A DNA stretch of 64,000 nucleotides from Ochromonas danica (GCA_015146655.1 VKHL01000072.1:67906-131905), one strand, 5' to 3'; positions 20,532 through 31,064 are shown, numbered from the stretch's first letter. Notes: generated by a model from the sequence alone, not told the origin. Numbers and translations: made by a program.

Positions 20532-21446
20532 TTATCCTTTATAGTTGTATTTACAAGGCGTATCCGGGCCTGTACATATCTTGGCACCAATCGCGTTGAG
20601 ATAAAATGCTGGCAATCGCTCAAAGATGAAAGGATGTAGTTGATAATATGGTGTTCCAAATACTGCCCTAGCCACTCTTTGTGATCCTAAAACATAATGA
20701 GCATCATGTCGAAGTAGATTACGTATTCTTGGATTTTTCTCTGCTACTTGCAAGGCTTTGTTCATAAATAAAGTCAGCTTGACAAGGACAGACGGGCGAA
20801 TAATAAAGACATTCCGATAGAAGGCCTTCATGGTATAGTGCTGTTCTATAGTAGATTGATTAAAACCTAGTTCTAATAAGAGATTATCCCAAGCAATGCG
20901 AAAGTTCTCAGTATGATATTTTACTGAGGTAGGCATCATTTCTTCAAAATCACGCATAAATGGTAAGACATCGTATTGTTGACTTTGTGCAATGCGTAGC
21001 ATACGTTCAATACCATTGAAACTAAGTACAGGCATATATCTTGGAAGTAATTTTCGATTTAAAACCTTGTAAGTGACAAGGATAACATAGTCTAGGTGAT
21101 AGACGCCCCGCAAGACATGAGGTAGGAAGGAATGATATAAGATCGACTCAAAATAGGGAGTGATTGGTAATTGTGCTACACTTGTCCAATTAGCATAGCA
21201 TTCATGGTATGAGTGAGCAATAAGACGAGAGTCATTATTGTGTGCTAAGATGAACATAAAGGAGCGACTGGGGGAAGTGTGGACCAATCGTTCCAATTCT
21301 CTTCTCTCTTGTTTGGGGGGACATTGATAAGTAAGATTATTAGCTAGACCATGTTGATTACTGATGCTACTAACAAGCGAAAAGAGAAGAAGAAATAGTA
21401 GTAGTGGTAGTAGTAGTAGAGTAGGTCTTAAATACATTGAGAACAT
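20532..21446 (-). CDS. Signal-anchored secretory-pathway protein, glycosyltransferase-like
   Basis: The 304-residue protein opens with a long Leu-rich hydrophobic segment (residues 7-28), a signal anchor of a type II Golgi protein. Several N-x-S/T sites lie in the lumenal part. The C-terminal stretch YYQLHPFIFERLPAFYLNAIGAKIC resembles the end of some eukaryotic and bacterial glycosyltransferase-like families, but no DxD is clear, so the enzyme call is tentative. It is intronless, convergent with V-ATPase D. The word GTTAAGTTAAC lies 89 bp upstream of the ATG, matching the promoter motif seen elsewhere. Confidence 0.55.
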   Translation of the reverse strand: MFSMYLRPTLLLLPLLLFLLLFSLVSSISNQHGLANNLTYQCPPKQERRELERLVHTSPSRSFMFILAHNNDSRLIAHSYHECYANWTSVAQLPITPYFESILYHSFLPHVLRGVYHLDYVILVTYKVLNRKLLPRYMPVLSFNGIERMLRIAQSQQYDVLPFMRDFEEMMPTSVKYHTENFRIAWDNLLLELGFNQSTIEQHYTMKAFYRNVFIIRPSVLVKLTLFMNKALQVAEKNPRIRNLLRHDAHYVLGSQRVARAVFGTPYYQLHPFIFERLPAFYLNAIGAKICTGPDTPCKYNYKG

Positions 21447-22208
21447 CGGCTACCTACACGAACTCTCCCCTCTGCTGCAAAGACAAAACAAAAGACAAAA
21501 CATGACAACAACCAACAACAATCAACATTGCTTAGTTAAGTTAACAGGTCCGGGGACTGGGACCTAATTAACTACAGGACGCTACAGTAGAAGCGGGAAG
21601 TAAGACAAGGCATGAGCATTGTAGCTCTGGAACAGTTTCTCGTATCATATTAGCTTTTGAAGTGGTGATGGTTCAAACACGTTCTATTCCCAGTATAGGG
21701 GGTTATTTCCCATATGTCCTCCACAAAAGTGATGGCTTCCTCGTCCGGTGGCCTCCACGTTGAACGTGTGATATTGTTGCGGGATAATTTGTCCGTGCTT
21801 CCTCCATAGTGGAGAAGCTTGAACTCATGGCTCGCCTTGCTTGCCCCATCCTTGTGCGAGTTAAGGAGTAGTCGAGGATGTGAGGCCCTGGATGTCCTTC
21901 TTCAAGAAAGATCTCGGGGAGGGTGTCCTAAACGTCGAAGAGTGCTGATTGGTCAGTGTTAGTGTTAGTGTTGTGGAACTGAACTCTGCATAAACCCTCC
22001 CCTACAAGCAAGATTCTATTGGGCTATGGTGTGCACTTACAGCAAAATCCGAAAAAAGGCTTCGAAAGCCATTTTCACGAGTTTGGTTGGTGTGATTGGC
22101 GGCAAAGGAAATGGACTCAACGCCTAAAAGAAAGTTAAATCCCAAGTTTCTCATCGGGTATCGTGCTTTGTTGACAATCCGCCCTTGAGCCTTCATCCCA
22201 CAAATTAC
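21447..22208. other. Intergenic; promoter motif and a coding-like remnant
   Basis: GTTAAGTTAAC at 21535-21545 is in the promoter position for the minus gene at 21446. At about 21680-21850 one minus-strand frame reads a protein-like stretch (RSTWRPPDEEAITFVEDIWEI) without a start or family match. Nothing else supported. Confidence 0.35.
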
Positions 22209-22400
22209 AATAAATCGAGTATGGCATACAGAGTAAACTATGCTTCTTAACTAATTTGTTACATTCAATATATGGCAATAAATCGAACATGACATATACA
22301 GCAAACTATGCTACTTAACTAATTTGTTACATTGAGTGATCGAACAACACCCCACCGAACACATGACAATAAATCGACCATAGCATACAACAACATCAAC
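22209..22400. repeat. Three partial copies of a short repeat (CAATAAATCGA...)
   Basis: CAATAAATCGA starts copies at about 22209, 22277 and 22369. The first two continue with CATA...AAACTATGCT, then CTTAACTAATTTGTTACATT; the third is truncated. It is non-coding, about 68 bp per complete unit. Confidence 0.7.
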
Positions 22401-22733
22401 AATCAACATATATTCTTGGAGTGTAACAGCAAATGTTTAAGAAGCCATATCACCACTAATGACAACAAAACGACCACAATAAGCAACAACAGAACTGATA
22501 GGTGATAGGAATGCCTCGATGCGACAGATGGTATAAGCATGTGAATAAACAAACAGGCGGAGTCACAAGGATAAATTGTAACGACAGCTTTCCATCTCCA
22601 AAACTGTCATACTAGCTCTAATGATATAGAAAGGATACGCAATCGTATACTCAGCACCCCTCTAGAAGTTCCTTCGCCATAACAACCTCTCATACCGAAG
22701 ATGGTTGAACAAATGAATGAATTGTGTCATCGA

Positions 22734-24438
22734 TCAAGCAAGCCCAGCAGATGCACGACTGTGACTACTTGGCGTTTGAGCAGGGTTGTTGTTCAAGCCA
22801 CCAAAAGCACCATATAAAGCAGCCAGAAACTTGGAGCTCTTATTGCTCTGCTTTGTTTTGCTCATACCCTTGGCCTTCTTTCGAGTCTTATTTGCTAAAC
22901 CAAAACAATATCACAATCAGTTCACTCATATTAACAACAACCACCACACAACAAGAAGTGGTTACCATTCACAATGTAGGCCTTCATGAACTTCTCTTGT
23001 TCCTCCTTCGAGAAGAACTGGCGCTTCTGAACCACCAGTATGTAATAAACCACCACACAAACCGTGAAAATCACCAAAGTGACTCCAAAAGCAACGTTGG
23101 TATCTGTATTGGTGTACATTCGAATGCTGAACAACATCATGAAGAAGGCCATAGCGAAGATGGCGCCAGGAATCCCAAAAGGACTCTTGATGCCTCTCTC
23201 CATGCTGGAGAATCGAGTGGCAAAGACCATGTAAGACACCATCAGAGGCTGATACATCAATGCATTCAGCAGTTGGCCCATCTGTGTGTACATGTCATTG
23301 TACTTGTCGATGGTGTAGTAACCAACAAGTAACAAACTGAAGCAAAACACAGAACAAGCGAATACTGCCATCGTAGGCTTGCTACCATGGCCAATGTCGT
23401 CGTCGTCCTTCATACTCATGTTCTTTGCTGCTTCTTCAGAAGTGCCGCCAGGGACTACGGCTGTGGCTGCAGCTACAGGCTGGCTGCTGTCCTTCACCTT
23501 CTGACCTTGACCCATCGCCAGAATAGGAGGCAGCAACCCAGAGCTCGCCATCGATCTCACTTGTCGAGCAGCGCAATAGAGGTATCCTACACAACATCCC
23601 AGCGAGCTCGGCAGGGCGAACAATGTCACCAGCTGGCTATCTGCGCTCAGGGAGAAGATTTTTCTCAGACCGATATTATAGGCATATTCCTCTTTCGTCA
23701 GAGCACTATCGTCAAAGCTGTAAGCAGATTGGGCCACAATCATAGAGAAGATCGCAATAATGGCCCATGCTAGCACATGTAACAAAGCTCGAGGAACCAT
23801 ATCGCCACCCTGAAGAAGAAAGCAATAGCAACATGTGCGTGAGTGAGCTATGGAAACATATAAGACGATAAGTCACCCACCTTCTCATCCACACAAGTAC
23901 GCACTGAATCAAGGGCTGATAATGTGAAGACAGCATAGGGAAAAGCATCGATGAATTCGCTGGGCTTCGAGTTCCAGCGAGACCCATGAATGTTCCTCAC
24001 GGATCCTTCACTGGTCGCTCCAAAGATAAAGATCACCTGAATCAGGAAGATACAGGAGCCCAGCAGACCAATGATCCACCACAGCATCTTCGTGTTGAAG
24101 TAGTGCACGAGGTTAAAGGCGACCACGAAGGCCAGCCAAATCAAGATCTCAAACTTCTCATCAAACCCATAGACATTAAAGAAAATCTGTCCCAAGCGAT
24201 TGATGTTAAATGTCGCATAGAGAATGTACTTCGCTGTCTCGAACATGCCCGCTACATAGCCCATGAAAGGTCCCAGTGCACAGCGAGAGTAGCCGTAACA
24301 CCCACCAGAGAAGGAAACAATAGAGACCAGCTCCACAAAGCTGTAGGTGAGGGCGACGAAGGCGAGCGTGTAGAGCATAATCACTAAGCCAAAGTGATAC
24401 ATGCCAAAAAAACCGTAGCCTGTCACGTTATGGATCAT
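22734..24438 (-). CDS. APC-superfamily amino-acid/amine transporter
   Basis: A polytopic permease with about 12 hydrophobic helices. Minus-strand exons 24438-23881, 23809-22966 and 22894-22734 join in phases 0 and 1 and encode 520 residues from the Met at 24438. Joining the first two gives SALDSVRTCVDEKGGDMVPRAL, the conserved loop of the APC family (DEx...x-x-P-R-A-L). The last exon adds a basic tail ending in LYGAFGGLNNN...ASAGLA. Overall it looks like ethanolamine-permease-like transporters of algae. The N-terminus is uncertain: the frame upstream of 24438 is blocked after two codons by a TAG that could be a 3' splice site (GCTAGCTAG), so one or more 5' exons may be missing, including the usual helix-1 Gly motif. 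Confidence 0.8.
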
Positions 24439-24671
24439 CAGATACTAGCTAGCAAGGACTATGACGTTCAGATCAGACTCTACCTACCTGCTTGCCACCG
24501 GAAGGCTTGTCTCCCGCACATCACACAAATCCCTACTGAGATTCCACGAGCATTGCGTAAACATCACCAACAATCACAATTGTGAGTTATGTCACACCAC
24601 CCACCAAGAGCATAAATATAGAACAGCATGGTTCTATTGGCAGCTTTTTTTTATCCTCCCATGATCTAGAA
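24439..24671. other. 5' flank of the transporter
   Basis: May contain an upstream exon of the transporter: a good minus-strand donor (AAGCAG followed by GTAGGT) lies near 24485, with a short frame GDKPSGGKQ before it. Not certain enough to call. Confidence 0.3.
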
Positions 24672-24925
24672 ATGAAGTTCTCCAAGGACTACCAGGGCTT
24701 TGTATAGTTCCTTGACCGTTGTGGTAGGAATAAATTTAGACCAAAAGATGTGGTGGGTTTGATTGTGAAGGAAGGGCAAGTTCTGTACATATTTGCCAAT
24801 ACACCCATAACAAAAAAACCAACAGAAATACGAATGGGTAAAGGAAAAGGGGCTATAGATTCTTGGGTTTGTCGAGTAAAACCAGGTACTATTTGAAATT
24901 TCTATTTGAAATTAATGTAAAATTT
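24672..24925 (+). pseudogene. rpl16: Relic of ribosomal protein L16, mitochondrial type
   Basis: From ATG 24672 the frame reads MKFSKDYQGFV, a stop, then [20 protein letters not shown]...[21 protein letters not shown] and VCRVKPGTI, then a stop. [16 protein letters not shown] and [10 protein letters not shown] are L16 signatures, and MKFSK plus VCRVKPG are closest in style to organelle-encoded L16. After the second stop a shifted frame reads LFEIN, the expected continuation. Between them CTATTTGAAATT occurs twice in tandem, so a small duplication may explain the frame break. The middle of the protein is missing. This looks like a nuclear relic of a mitochondrial gene, or a dead transferred copy. 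A spliced functional gene is less likely. Confidence 0.6.
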
Positions 24926-24933
24926 AAAATAAT

Positions 24934-24961
24934 TTAAGGCCCATTGCGTGGAATCGGTCGA
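24934..24961 (+). repeat. Left copy of a perfect 28-bp inverted repeat
   Basis: Begins TTAAGGCCCATTGCG and ends AATCGGTCGA. It is the exact reverse complement of 26836-26863, with 1.87 kb between the copies. Confidence 0.9.
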
Positions 24962-25647
24962 CGTCAAACGCGCATCAGCAGTCACCGCAGCACTGTTTTC
25001 ACTATTTGTCTTCCTGTTCCAATGAACAGATCGAAAGCAAAAACACGTCTCATAACAAGATAAACTTTTTCCATATTGCAAATTTGTTCCTTTACGGATT
25101 AGAACTTAGCAGAATTCTCAAAGTCCTCTTCTTCGCTCTGGGTAATGGCTCAAAAATCTCTCAGTTTTGTGGATTGAGATTTTTGCGACACAATTGCTAG
25201 CATCTACTCAGGTATCAGTCCTCATTGACCGTTCCTATATTAAATAGACTACAATTCCAATATGAAAACCTTTTTTGTTTGCGGGATAGAGACCAATTGC
25301 GTCTCAAATATGCCTTTCAAGAAGGGCCACAACCTGCGTGGAAAATCTTCCATCAGTGAAGGCGTCATCTTTATCAAGCTAAATATCTTCTCAAAAGAAA
25401 AGCTAACGATGATGACAGGTAATTTTATCTTCTTCTACTACTACCTTCTTCAGCTGGTGGTGCTGACTCTTCATACCTTATTCTCTACCTGCAGAGCTTC
25501 GGATTCTACTGCTGCTCACCTTGTTACTACTACTGCTGCCGATGCAGAGCATAATACAATAGGCAACACAACTACTGCCACTACTACTGCTACTACTACT
25601 ACTAACAACAACAACAGCAACAACAACAACATGGCCGCAGCGGAGTT

Positions 25648-26283
25648 ATGAAGTACAAAATAAAAGATTCCCCAACTGAAAGAGGTGGTGACATCGTAAA
25701 GAAGGACTTGCTGATTGCTGAAGGGGAAGCTGCCTTAACTGATGTCGCTGGATGTGGATTATCAAAGGAAGCTATGGTGCAACAGCAACAGGCTGTACTG
25801 CAATCTCAAGTCCAAAGTAAAAAATCCAGATACCTCTGTATCGACGGATCTTATGAGTCCTTTCCTAATGCCTTCAAGATTGGATTTGCTATGAAGGGTG
25901 CTGGAAACTTGAGAGTCTCCAAGCGACCCAAAGCGCCTAAATTTGAGTTCATTGCATGGGTACACGGGAAAGGCGACAAGGCGATCTCTGGTCCCAATGC
26001 AGTCAAGATCACACCACAGCAGGCCGCGAAGCTAATGTGGCTGGTGGGAACTGTAGAAGGCGCTATAAAATATCCCGATGATCCTTTTATGATGGCCAGC
26101 CCAACGGGACAGAGGAAGTTTCTGTTCCTCGATCTGCTGCATCCCTCACAGATCAAGGCATACATGAGCAGGACGAACAAGAGCCTGCGTGATCTCTTTG
26201 AGAAGCATAATCGGAGCGAATCCAACATGCTCTTTCAAGAGGGGGAGGTGGAAGATGCGGAAGAAGATAGCGAAGATGATTAA
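25648..26283 (+). CDS. Unknown protein with acidic tail, inside the inverted-repeat block
   Basis: The 211-residue frame has a basic middle, YLCIDGSYESFPNAFKIGFA then RPKAPKFEFIAWVHGKG, and a helical part ITPQQAAKLMWLVGTVEGAI. It ends in an Asp/Glu-rich tail. I recognise no family. A 5' exon may lie in the open frame 25262-25651, which contains MPFKKGHNLRGKSS; a donor-like GTAATT at 25420 and CAG acceptors near 25455 and 25496 exist, but no join kept a frame through to 25648. The Met at 25648 directly overlaps the previous stop. Base composition is richer in GC than its flanks. A nuclear or nucleic-acid-binding role is a guess from charge only. Confidence 0.5.
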   Translation: MKYKIKDSPTERGGDIVKKDLLIAEGEAALTDVAGCGLSKEAMVQQQQAVLQSQVQSKKSRYLCIDGSYESFPNAFKIGFAMKGAGNLRVSKRPKAPKFEFIAWVHGKGDKAISGPNAVKITPQQAAKLMWLVGTVEGAIKYPDDPFMMASPTGQRKFLFLDLLHPSQIKAYMSRTNKSLRDLFEKHNRSESNMLFQEGEVEDAEEDSEDD

Positions 26284-26636
26284 CAACAGCTAGTAGTTAT
26301 GTACATATACATCACCACAGTTTCTACCATTTAAATGAAGCATGAACTAACTGGCACAGAGAAAAGAAGAGAACCATCATTGTAGATCAAGAGAAAGCAA
26401 CCGTCCCTATCAAGATGATAAGAAGTATCCTAAGGATACAACAAAATACAGTGCTTTCAAGAGGGCGACATCACAAAAAGTGTGGTATAGCGCAAAAAGG
26501 CAGCCAACCAACATGATAGATGAAACATCAGCGCTAGCACTTTAGTCTTCTAAAGAACTGAGATTATTAGACAAGAGATTGCACCGTCGCACTCTAACCC
26601 AAATCATCCTCGGCAGTGCCATCCAGTCATCAAGAT

Positions 26637-26731
26637 GTCTTGGTTGCTCATCCTTGTCTTGGTTGCTCATCATCTTGGTTGTATCTTGTTTAAGATGATG
26701 AGCAACCAAGACAAGGATGAGCAACCAAGAC
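26637..26731. repeat. Perfect 40-bp inverted repeat with 15-nt loop (long hairpin)
   Basis: Arms 26637-26676 and 26692-26731 are exact reverse complements. Each arm is itself two copies of a 13-mer, TTGGTTGCTCATC and close variants. As RNA or extruded DNA it would form a 40-bp stem with a 15-nt loop. It lies 350 bp after the stop of the unknown ORF. Confidence 0.92.
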
Positions 26732-26835
26732 AAATGATGAATCTTATGGGTTGCTCTGTTGTTGAAAAGCAGGACCAAAAACGGGTTTCGGCTTTTCGGT
26801 GAAAGCGCGCTCATGCGCGCGGTGTGAGTGGGGGA

Positions 26836-26863
26836 TCGACCGATTCCACGCAATGGGCCTTAA
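26836..26863 (-). repeat. Right copy of the perfect 28-bp inverted repeat
   Basis: Exact reverse complement of 24934-24961, with 28 of 28 matches. Just inside it lies a GC-rich stretch with CGCGCTCATGCGCGCG. No target-site duplication was evident on brief inspection. Confidence 0.9.
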
Positions 26864-26924
26864 GCAAAAAATAAATCCGTTGACTGTCCCGGTGTTGGGT
26901 GGTGTGTTTCTGCCTCCGAATGCA

Positions 26925-27036
26925 GCAGGCTTTTGGTATTTCGGGACGATAAAACGCGTTTAACAAGTCGTTTTCCATGGTTTGTTGGGTGAGCTGCGCG
27001 TTTTATCCCGAAAATCCCGAAATACGAAAGGCCTGC
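26925..27036. repeat. Imperfect inverted repeat, GCAGGC...AAAACGCG
   Basis: Arm 26925-26958 (GCAGGCTTTTGGTATTTCGG, then ATAAAACGCG) pairs with arm 26997-27036 (CGCGTTTTAT, then CCCGAAATACGAAAGGCC and TGC). The right arm has a short extra CCCGAAAA. The right arm resembles 39969-40016, so this is a dispersed element. A run of ten G follows at about 27039. Confidence 0.8.
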
Positions 27037-27888
27037 ACGGGGGGGGGGCGGAATCCTGGGAATCGCCGTTTTTGTTGACGATTGATGACTCTTTTGCGAA
27101 ATTATAAGACATCTTATAAGACATCCACTCTGTGTTTCGATAGAGCTGCACTCGCTTTTACAACAGTGAGTACGCAATATGTTTCTTGTATTGCTTGTAT
27201 CTTGCACTCAGCTCGAACCAATTTGCAGTCTTCATCGACCACTACCAGACCGACAAAGCAATCCAGGCTTTTCATTCCAGCGCTTTACAGTCGCCATCAC
27301 AGTCTTATCGGATCATTTTAATTGTCTTGAAAATTCTCCAGCGTTGTTGTAAAGTTTGTATGCATGCACAATCGCGCGCTGATCGGCTTTGGTGGGTCAT
27401 TTTCCTGGGCTCAAGAATTTGGGCTAGATCTGCACGTGGAGACCTTTTCTCCGACATAGTAATGTCAAAATAGTGCGCAAGAGAGCACGTCCTCTGTGAA
27501 GGAAGAGGTGATGATGCACTCGCTACGAAGAAAACTCAAACGCTGACTATTCGATCGATCTTGTGCCTTGGTGGAGAGGGGAGCATCTTCAGGAGAGCGG
27601 CATGGTCCTGTACAAACTTCTACCAGCCTAACATAATCATATTCTCACAGCATGCATCATAAAGATCTTTTGATTTAAGAACACAACAATCAAGTAACTT
27701 AATTAATGGACCGGGTTACTACCAATGGTCGTTACATTTCTTACCAAAAATACTGTAATGGTAATCTACTTTTGTACTGCAACATACTGTAAAATTTACT
27801 CTTATTACCTGTTTAGGCAATATGCAATGAATAGATGGCTTAGAATAGACAAAATTGAACAGCAGATAGAACGTGCATTAACAGTAAA
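27037..27888. other. Intergenic; no gene seen
   Basis: Poly-G run at the left, then unremarkable sequence up to the sugar transporter 3' end. Open frames here lack domains. Confidence 0.4.
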
Positions 27889-29555
27889 CTAGAAATCTTG
27901 AGGGGTTTTACCTTTGGTTTCAGGGACAAGCATGTGAACAAAGACAATATCAGCAACTGTGAATGCTGCGAATATGATATACAAGATTGCCACACCCTTC
28001 TTCTGCGCATCTCCTTCGGCATCATCATCCATACCACTATGAACACCTCCTAGACCATTGATAGCCGTCAAGGTGAGCAAGGATATAGCAAGATTAGCCG
28101 CCCAATTAGCAGAGAGAAATAGAGTGACGGCTTTCATGCGCAATCTGGTGGGCATAATCTCTGACAAGATTACCCACACTACTGCACCTAATCCAACAGC
28201 AAAACCAATCACATACACCAAAACCGCTGCAACAGCCACTCCTCCTTGCGCTTCACTGGGAACATTGGAGAGCAGCACTGCAGCCAAAACGATAAGAGCA
28301 CCCAACATCACATATGATCCACGTAGCAATAAAATACGTCGACCAGAATGATCTACGATTGCCGTCGAAACCAATGTGATGAAGCAATTGATAAATCCAA
28401 ACAGTACACTTCCAATAATGCTTTGAGAGAAACCCGCCAACTGGAAGATGGTAGACGAGTAGAAAACTACAGAATTGATGCCTGTAATGGCTTGAAAGAA
28501 AGTCAGCCCACAACCAATAATCACAGCGCGACGATTTTGAAATACTTCGGCCCAGGTAACCTCATCTTCATTAGTCGCATCCCTTTGAGCATCAGCAAGA
28601 GTATTAGCCAATTCTTGTTCAACATCATATCCAGCTGGGCGAAGACCTTGGATAATCTCTCTCGCTCTCTTATAATGCTCATCTGAGATTTCGATTTCAG
28701 GAGCTCCGATTTCGAGCTTAACAGCGGAGTAGTCCTTGCCTCCATTGTAAACGTCACTATTTGATTCCGTGCGAGTGCTTCTAACAACTTTTCCGTTTTT
28801 CAAGCCAGCTCCCTGGACAGATTGAGCAAGAAGCCATTTAGGAGATTCGGGAATATACGCCTGTAAGAGGAAAAGAGCCAATGCAGGAATAGCAGAGAAG
28901 CCTTGGACGTACTGCCAACCATGGCTCACATAAGTCACAAAACCATAGCCAATCACGTTAACAATGAGAATGCCCAAAGTGATCAAAAGTTGATGCATGG
29001 TGGTAATAGTGCCTCGAGTAGCAGGTGAAGCAATCTCAGTCAACAAAACTGGAGCAACAGTTGTAGAAATGCCCACTCCAAGTCCAGATATGAAGCGTCC
29101 AATCATCAAGGCATAGATATTACCAACAGCAGACAATACTGCACCAATCACGAAGAGAGAAGTGTTGGCGACGAGAGTAAACTTTCTACCCTTCAACTCT
29201 GAAGGCTTGCTGGCAACAAGAGTTCCAATCCAAGCACCCAACACAGTTAGAGCAGTAGCAACCGAGGCCTCGACTAGAACAAACAAAAACAAGTGTGTTA
29301 ACACGAAATCAAAGAGTGAATCTCGTGCTCCTTACTAGTGCTCAAATTGATGTCCTTGTAAACAGTACCAGGAGGACAGGATTCTGTTCCATGATAACAG
29401 TCACTTCCACTGTGATCACCCGTTACAAGACAAGTATTCAACGCAGAGAAGCAGTATCCATACAGAAAGGACTGAGAAGTAATCAATAAAACAGAGCGCC
29501 ACATCGGCCAAGGGATCACTTCTCTTGGAAATGTAGCTTCTGGTAAAGTAGACAT
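27889..29555 (-). CDS. MFS sugar transporter (SLC2/GLUT type)
   Basis: A 12-helix major facilitator for hexoses. Minus-strand exons 29555-29336 and 29273-27889 join in phase 1 and give 534 residues. Family motifs: loop 2-3 ELKGRK, GRFISGLGVGISTTVAPVLLTEIA, PESPKWLL after helix 6, FFQAITGINSVVFYSSTIF in helix 7, DHSGRR between 8 and 9, and PETKGKT at the end. The N-terminal exon encodes helix 1 and a Cys-rich extracellular loop (CLVTGDHSGSDCYHGTESCPPG). Sugar specificity and membrane cannot be read from the sequence; plasma membrane is the default for the family. The usual R-x-G-R-R of loop 2-3 is reduced to KGRK. Confidence 0.88.
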
Positions 29556-30240
29556 GGCTTTCGATCTAATAAAAAAGAATGAAGGCGGTGTTCCTGGACT
29601 AATTGGAAATGAAATTATGGTGTCTCACAGGATAAAATGCAAATTTATTTAATTTGCATTGTAATGACGCAAGTACACCTTCCACTTTCAGTCACTTCGA
29701 TATCTTTTCGTTTCCGTATCTTTTGCATTCTCTGGCCTTCTTGCTTGTTGATGTTCAAGATCAAGTTGAATTCGGAATTGTTTGTTGTCCTTGCGCCTTC
29801 TTCTCCCCGGCCCGTCTCGCATTCGCCGAAACTCCGAAATTTCGAAAGTGGGAAAAACTGAGACTACGAGAAAAAAGTGCGAAAAATCAACTTTTGGGCG
29901 TTGGGAGACGGACACTATAACACACTCTTTGATCTCCATTTGTTCCAGTTCCATTGATCAAAGTATACATTGTAAAATCATTTCTGCTTTGCAAAAGCTT
30001 GATATTGATTCGGTGATGAAGCGCGAGGCGAGAGATTAGAGGTATAAAGAGTGGTGGAGTTCATGATGTGATGGTAATCTTGATGGTCTTCTGGTTGTTG
30101 TAACTGGAGATTTGTGGTTGAGTGATGACCAAATCATGAAATATATGATATCTTGAGATTAACAAGCTCACGATAGAAGTATGAGATGGAATGAATAACT
30201 TTTATTAGCTATTACATCTGACATTCTAATACAAAGCAGT
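29556..30240. other. Intergenic; no gene seen
   Basis: Lies upstream of the sugar transporter and downstream of cytochrome b561. Near 29825 the sequence CGAAACTCCGAAATTTCGAAAG echoes the CGAAA-rich elements at 14940 and 27010. No coding signal. Confidence 0.4.
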
Positions 30241-30825
30241 TCACAATAAGATATAAGGCCCAGCAATCAACAAAGGGACAATGAAGAGAAGTTGCTTCCA
30301 TAATTCAGGATTCTTTGGTACAAATCCAGTGACACAACACCACCAGGCAGCTAGTGTCAGCACACGACCAGCCCATTTATGCGCCACACGCACAGTCTGA
30401 TTTGTCTTGAGTAAACCAAAGTCTGGATTGAGTGCTATAGCACCAAAGATCCCCACAGCAAGATAGCCAACCATTACACCAGCACCAACTTTACCATGCC
30501 ATGACTTGAGATGTTGTTTCTTTCGCTCTTCTTTGATATCATAGATGACATACCATCCAAAGAGAGTGATCGCAATAGCGATTAACATCCAATTACCATG
30601 TTTTCTTGTATTCTCAAGTCCTTTCACTTTTTTAATTAAGGCAGCATTACCAGCAAGCGTAACAAAACCAAGCATCATAGTTAGTGGATGCCAAGTATAC
30701 CATGAGAAGGACCCACGATTGAACCCACTGTATAGACCAAAGAGAAGACCATATAAAGTTAAAGGAGCCCAAAAGGAATCAAATATCCTTTGTTGCTTGA
30801 CCATTGCTGGAGATTGTTCTGTCAT
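30241..30825 (-). CDS. Cytochrome b561 family protein
   Basis: A six-helix di-haem membrane protein that moves electrons, usually from ascorbate, across a membrane. The 194-residue protein has the four expected haem histidines: His46 (TWHPLTM), His76 (RKHGNWM), His110 (SWHGKVG) and His149 (VAHKWAG). Length and spacing fit the b561 core without extra domains. It is intronless. It is divergent from mnmE, and the spacer contains CTTAAGTTAG. The physiological donor and the compartment are not indicated. Confidence 0.88.
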   Translation of the reverse strand: MTEQSPAMVKQQRIFDSFWAPLTLYGLLFGLYSGFNRGSFSWYTWHPLTMMLGFVTLAGNAALIKKVKGLENTRKHGNWMLIAIAITLFGWYVIYDIKEERKKQHLKSWHGKVGAGVMVGYLAVGIFGAIALNPDFGLLKTNQTVRVAHKWAGRVLTLAAWWCCVTGFVPKNPELWKQLLFIVPLLIAGPYILL

Positions 30826-31064
30826 TTCGATTCTGTTGTTGGATCTTTCGCTTTCTTATCGTTATGTGTGATATGACCATATGACATCACTTGCTATTTT
30901 CGCATAGTTTAAATCTCGCATAACTTGAGTTAAAACTAAACAAACGTGCACCCCTCATCCAGGAGTGCAATTATTAGGCAATTCCGCTAATAGGGCGAGT
31001 AAGGAAATCCTCAATTCTTCTTAAGTTAGCACCCTGTTGGCAGAGATAGTTTTGATGGAGAGAA
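30826..31064. promoter_or_regulatory. Divergent promoter between cytochrome b561 and mnmE
   Basis: CTTAAGTTAG at 31020-31029 lies 36 bp before the first mnmE ATG. It matches the motif near other starts at nine of ten positions. Confidence 0.4.

Noticed and set aside
21650-21850. tRNA-like GGTTCAAA word near 21670
   Set aside because: No acceptor or anticodon stem could be paired around it.
22724-23332. Plus-strand ORF of 202 codons
   Set aside because: Antisense shadow of the APC transporter.
23986-24387. Plus-strand ORF of 133 codons
   Set aside because: Antisense to transporter helices; no domain.
24934-26863. Virus-like or LTR element
   Set aside because: No capsid, protease, reverse transcriptase, integrase or long direct terminal repeats seen here or elsewhere in the window.
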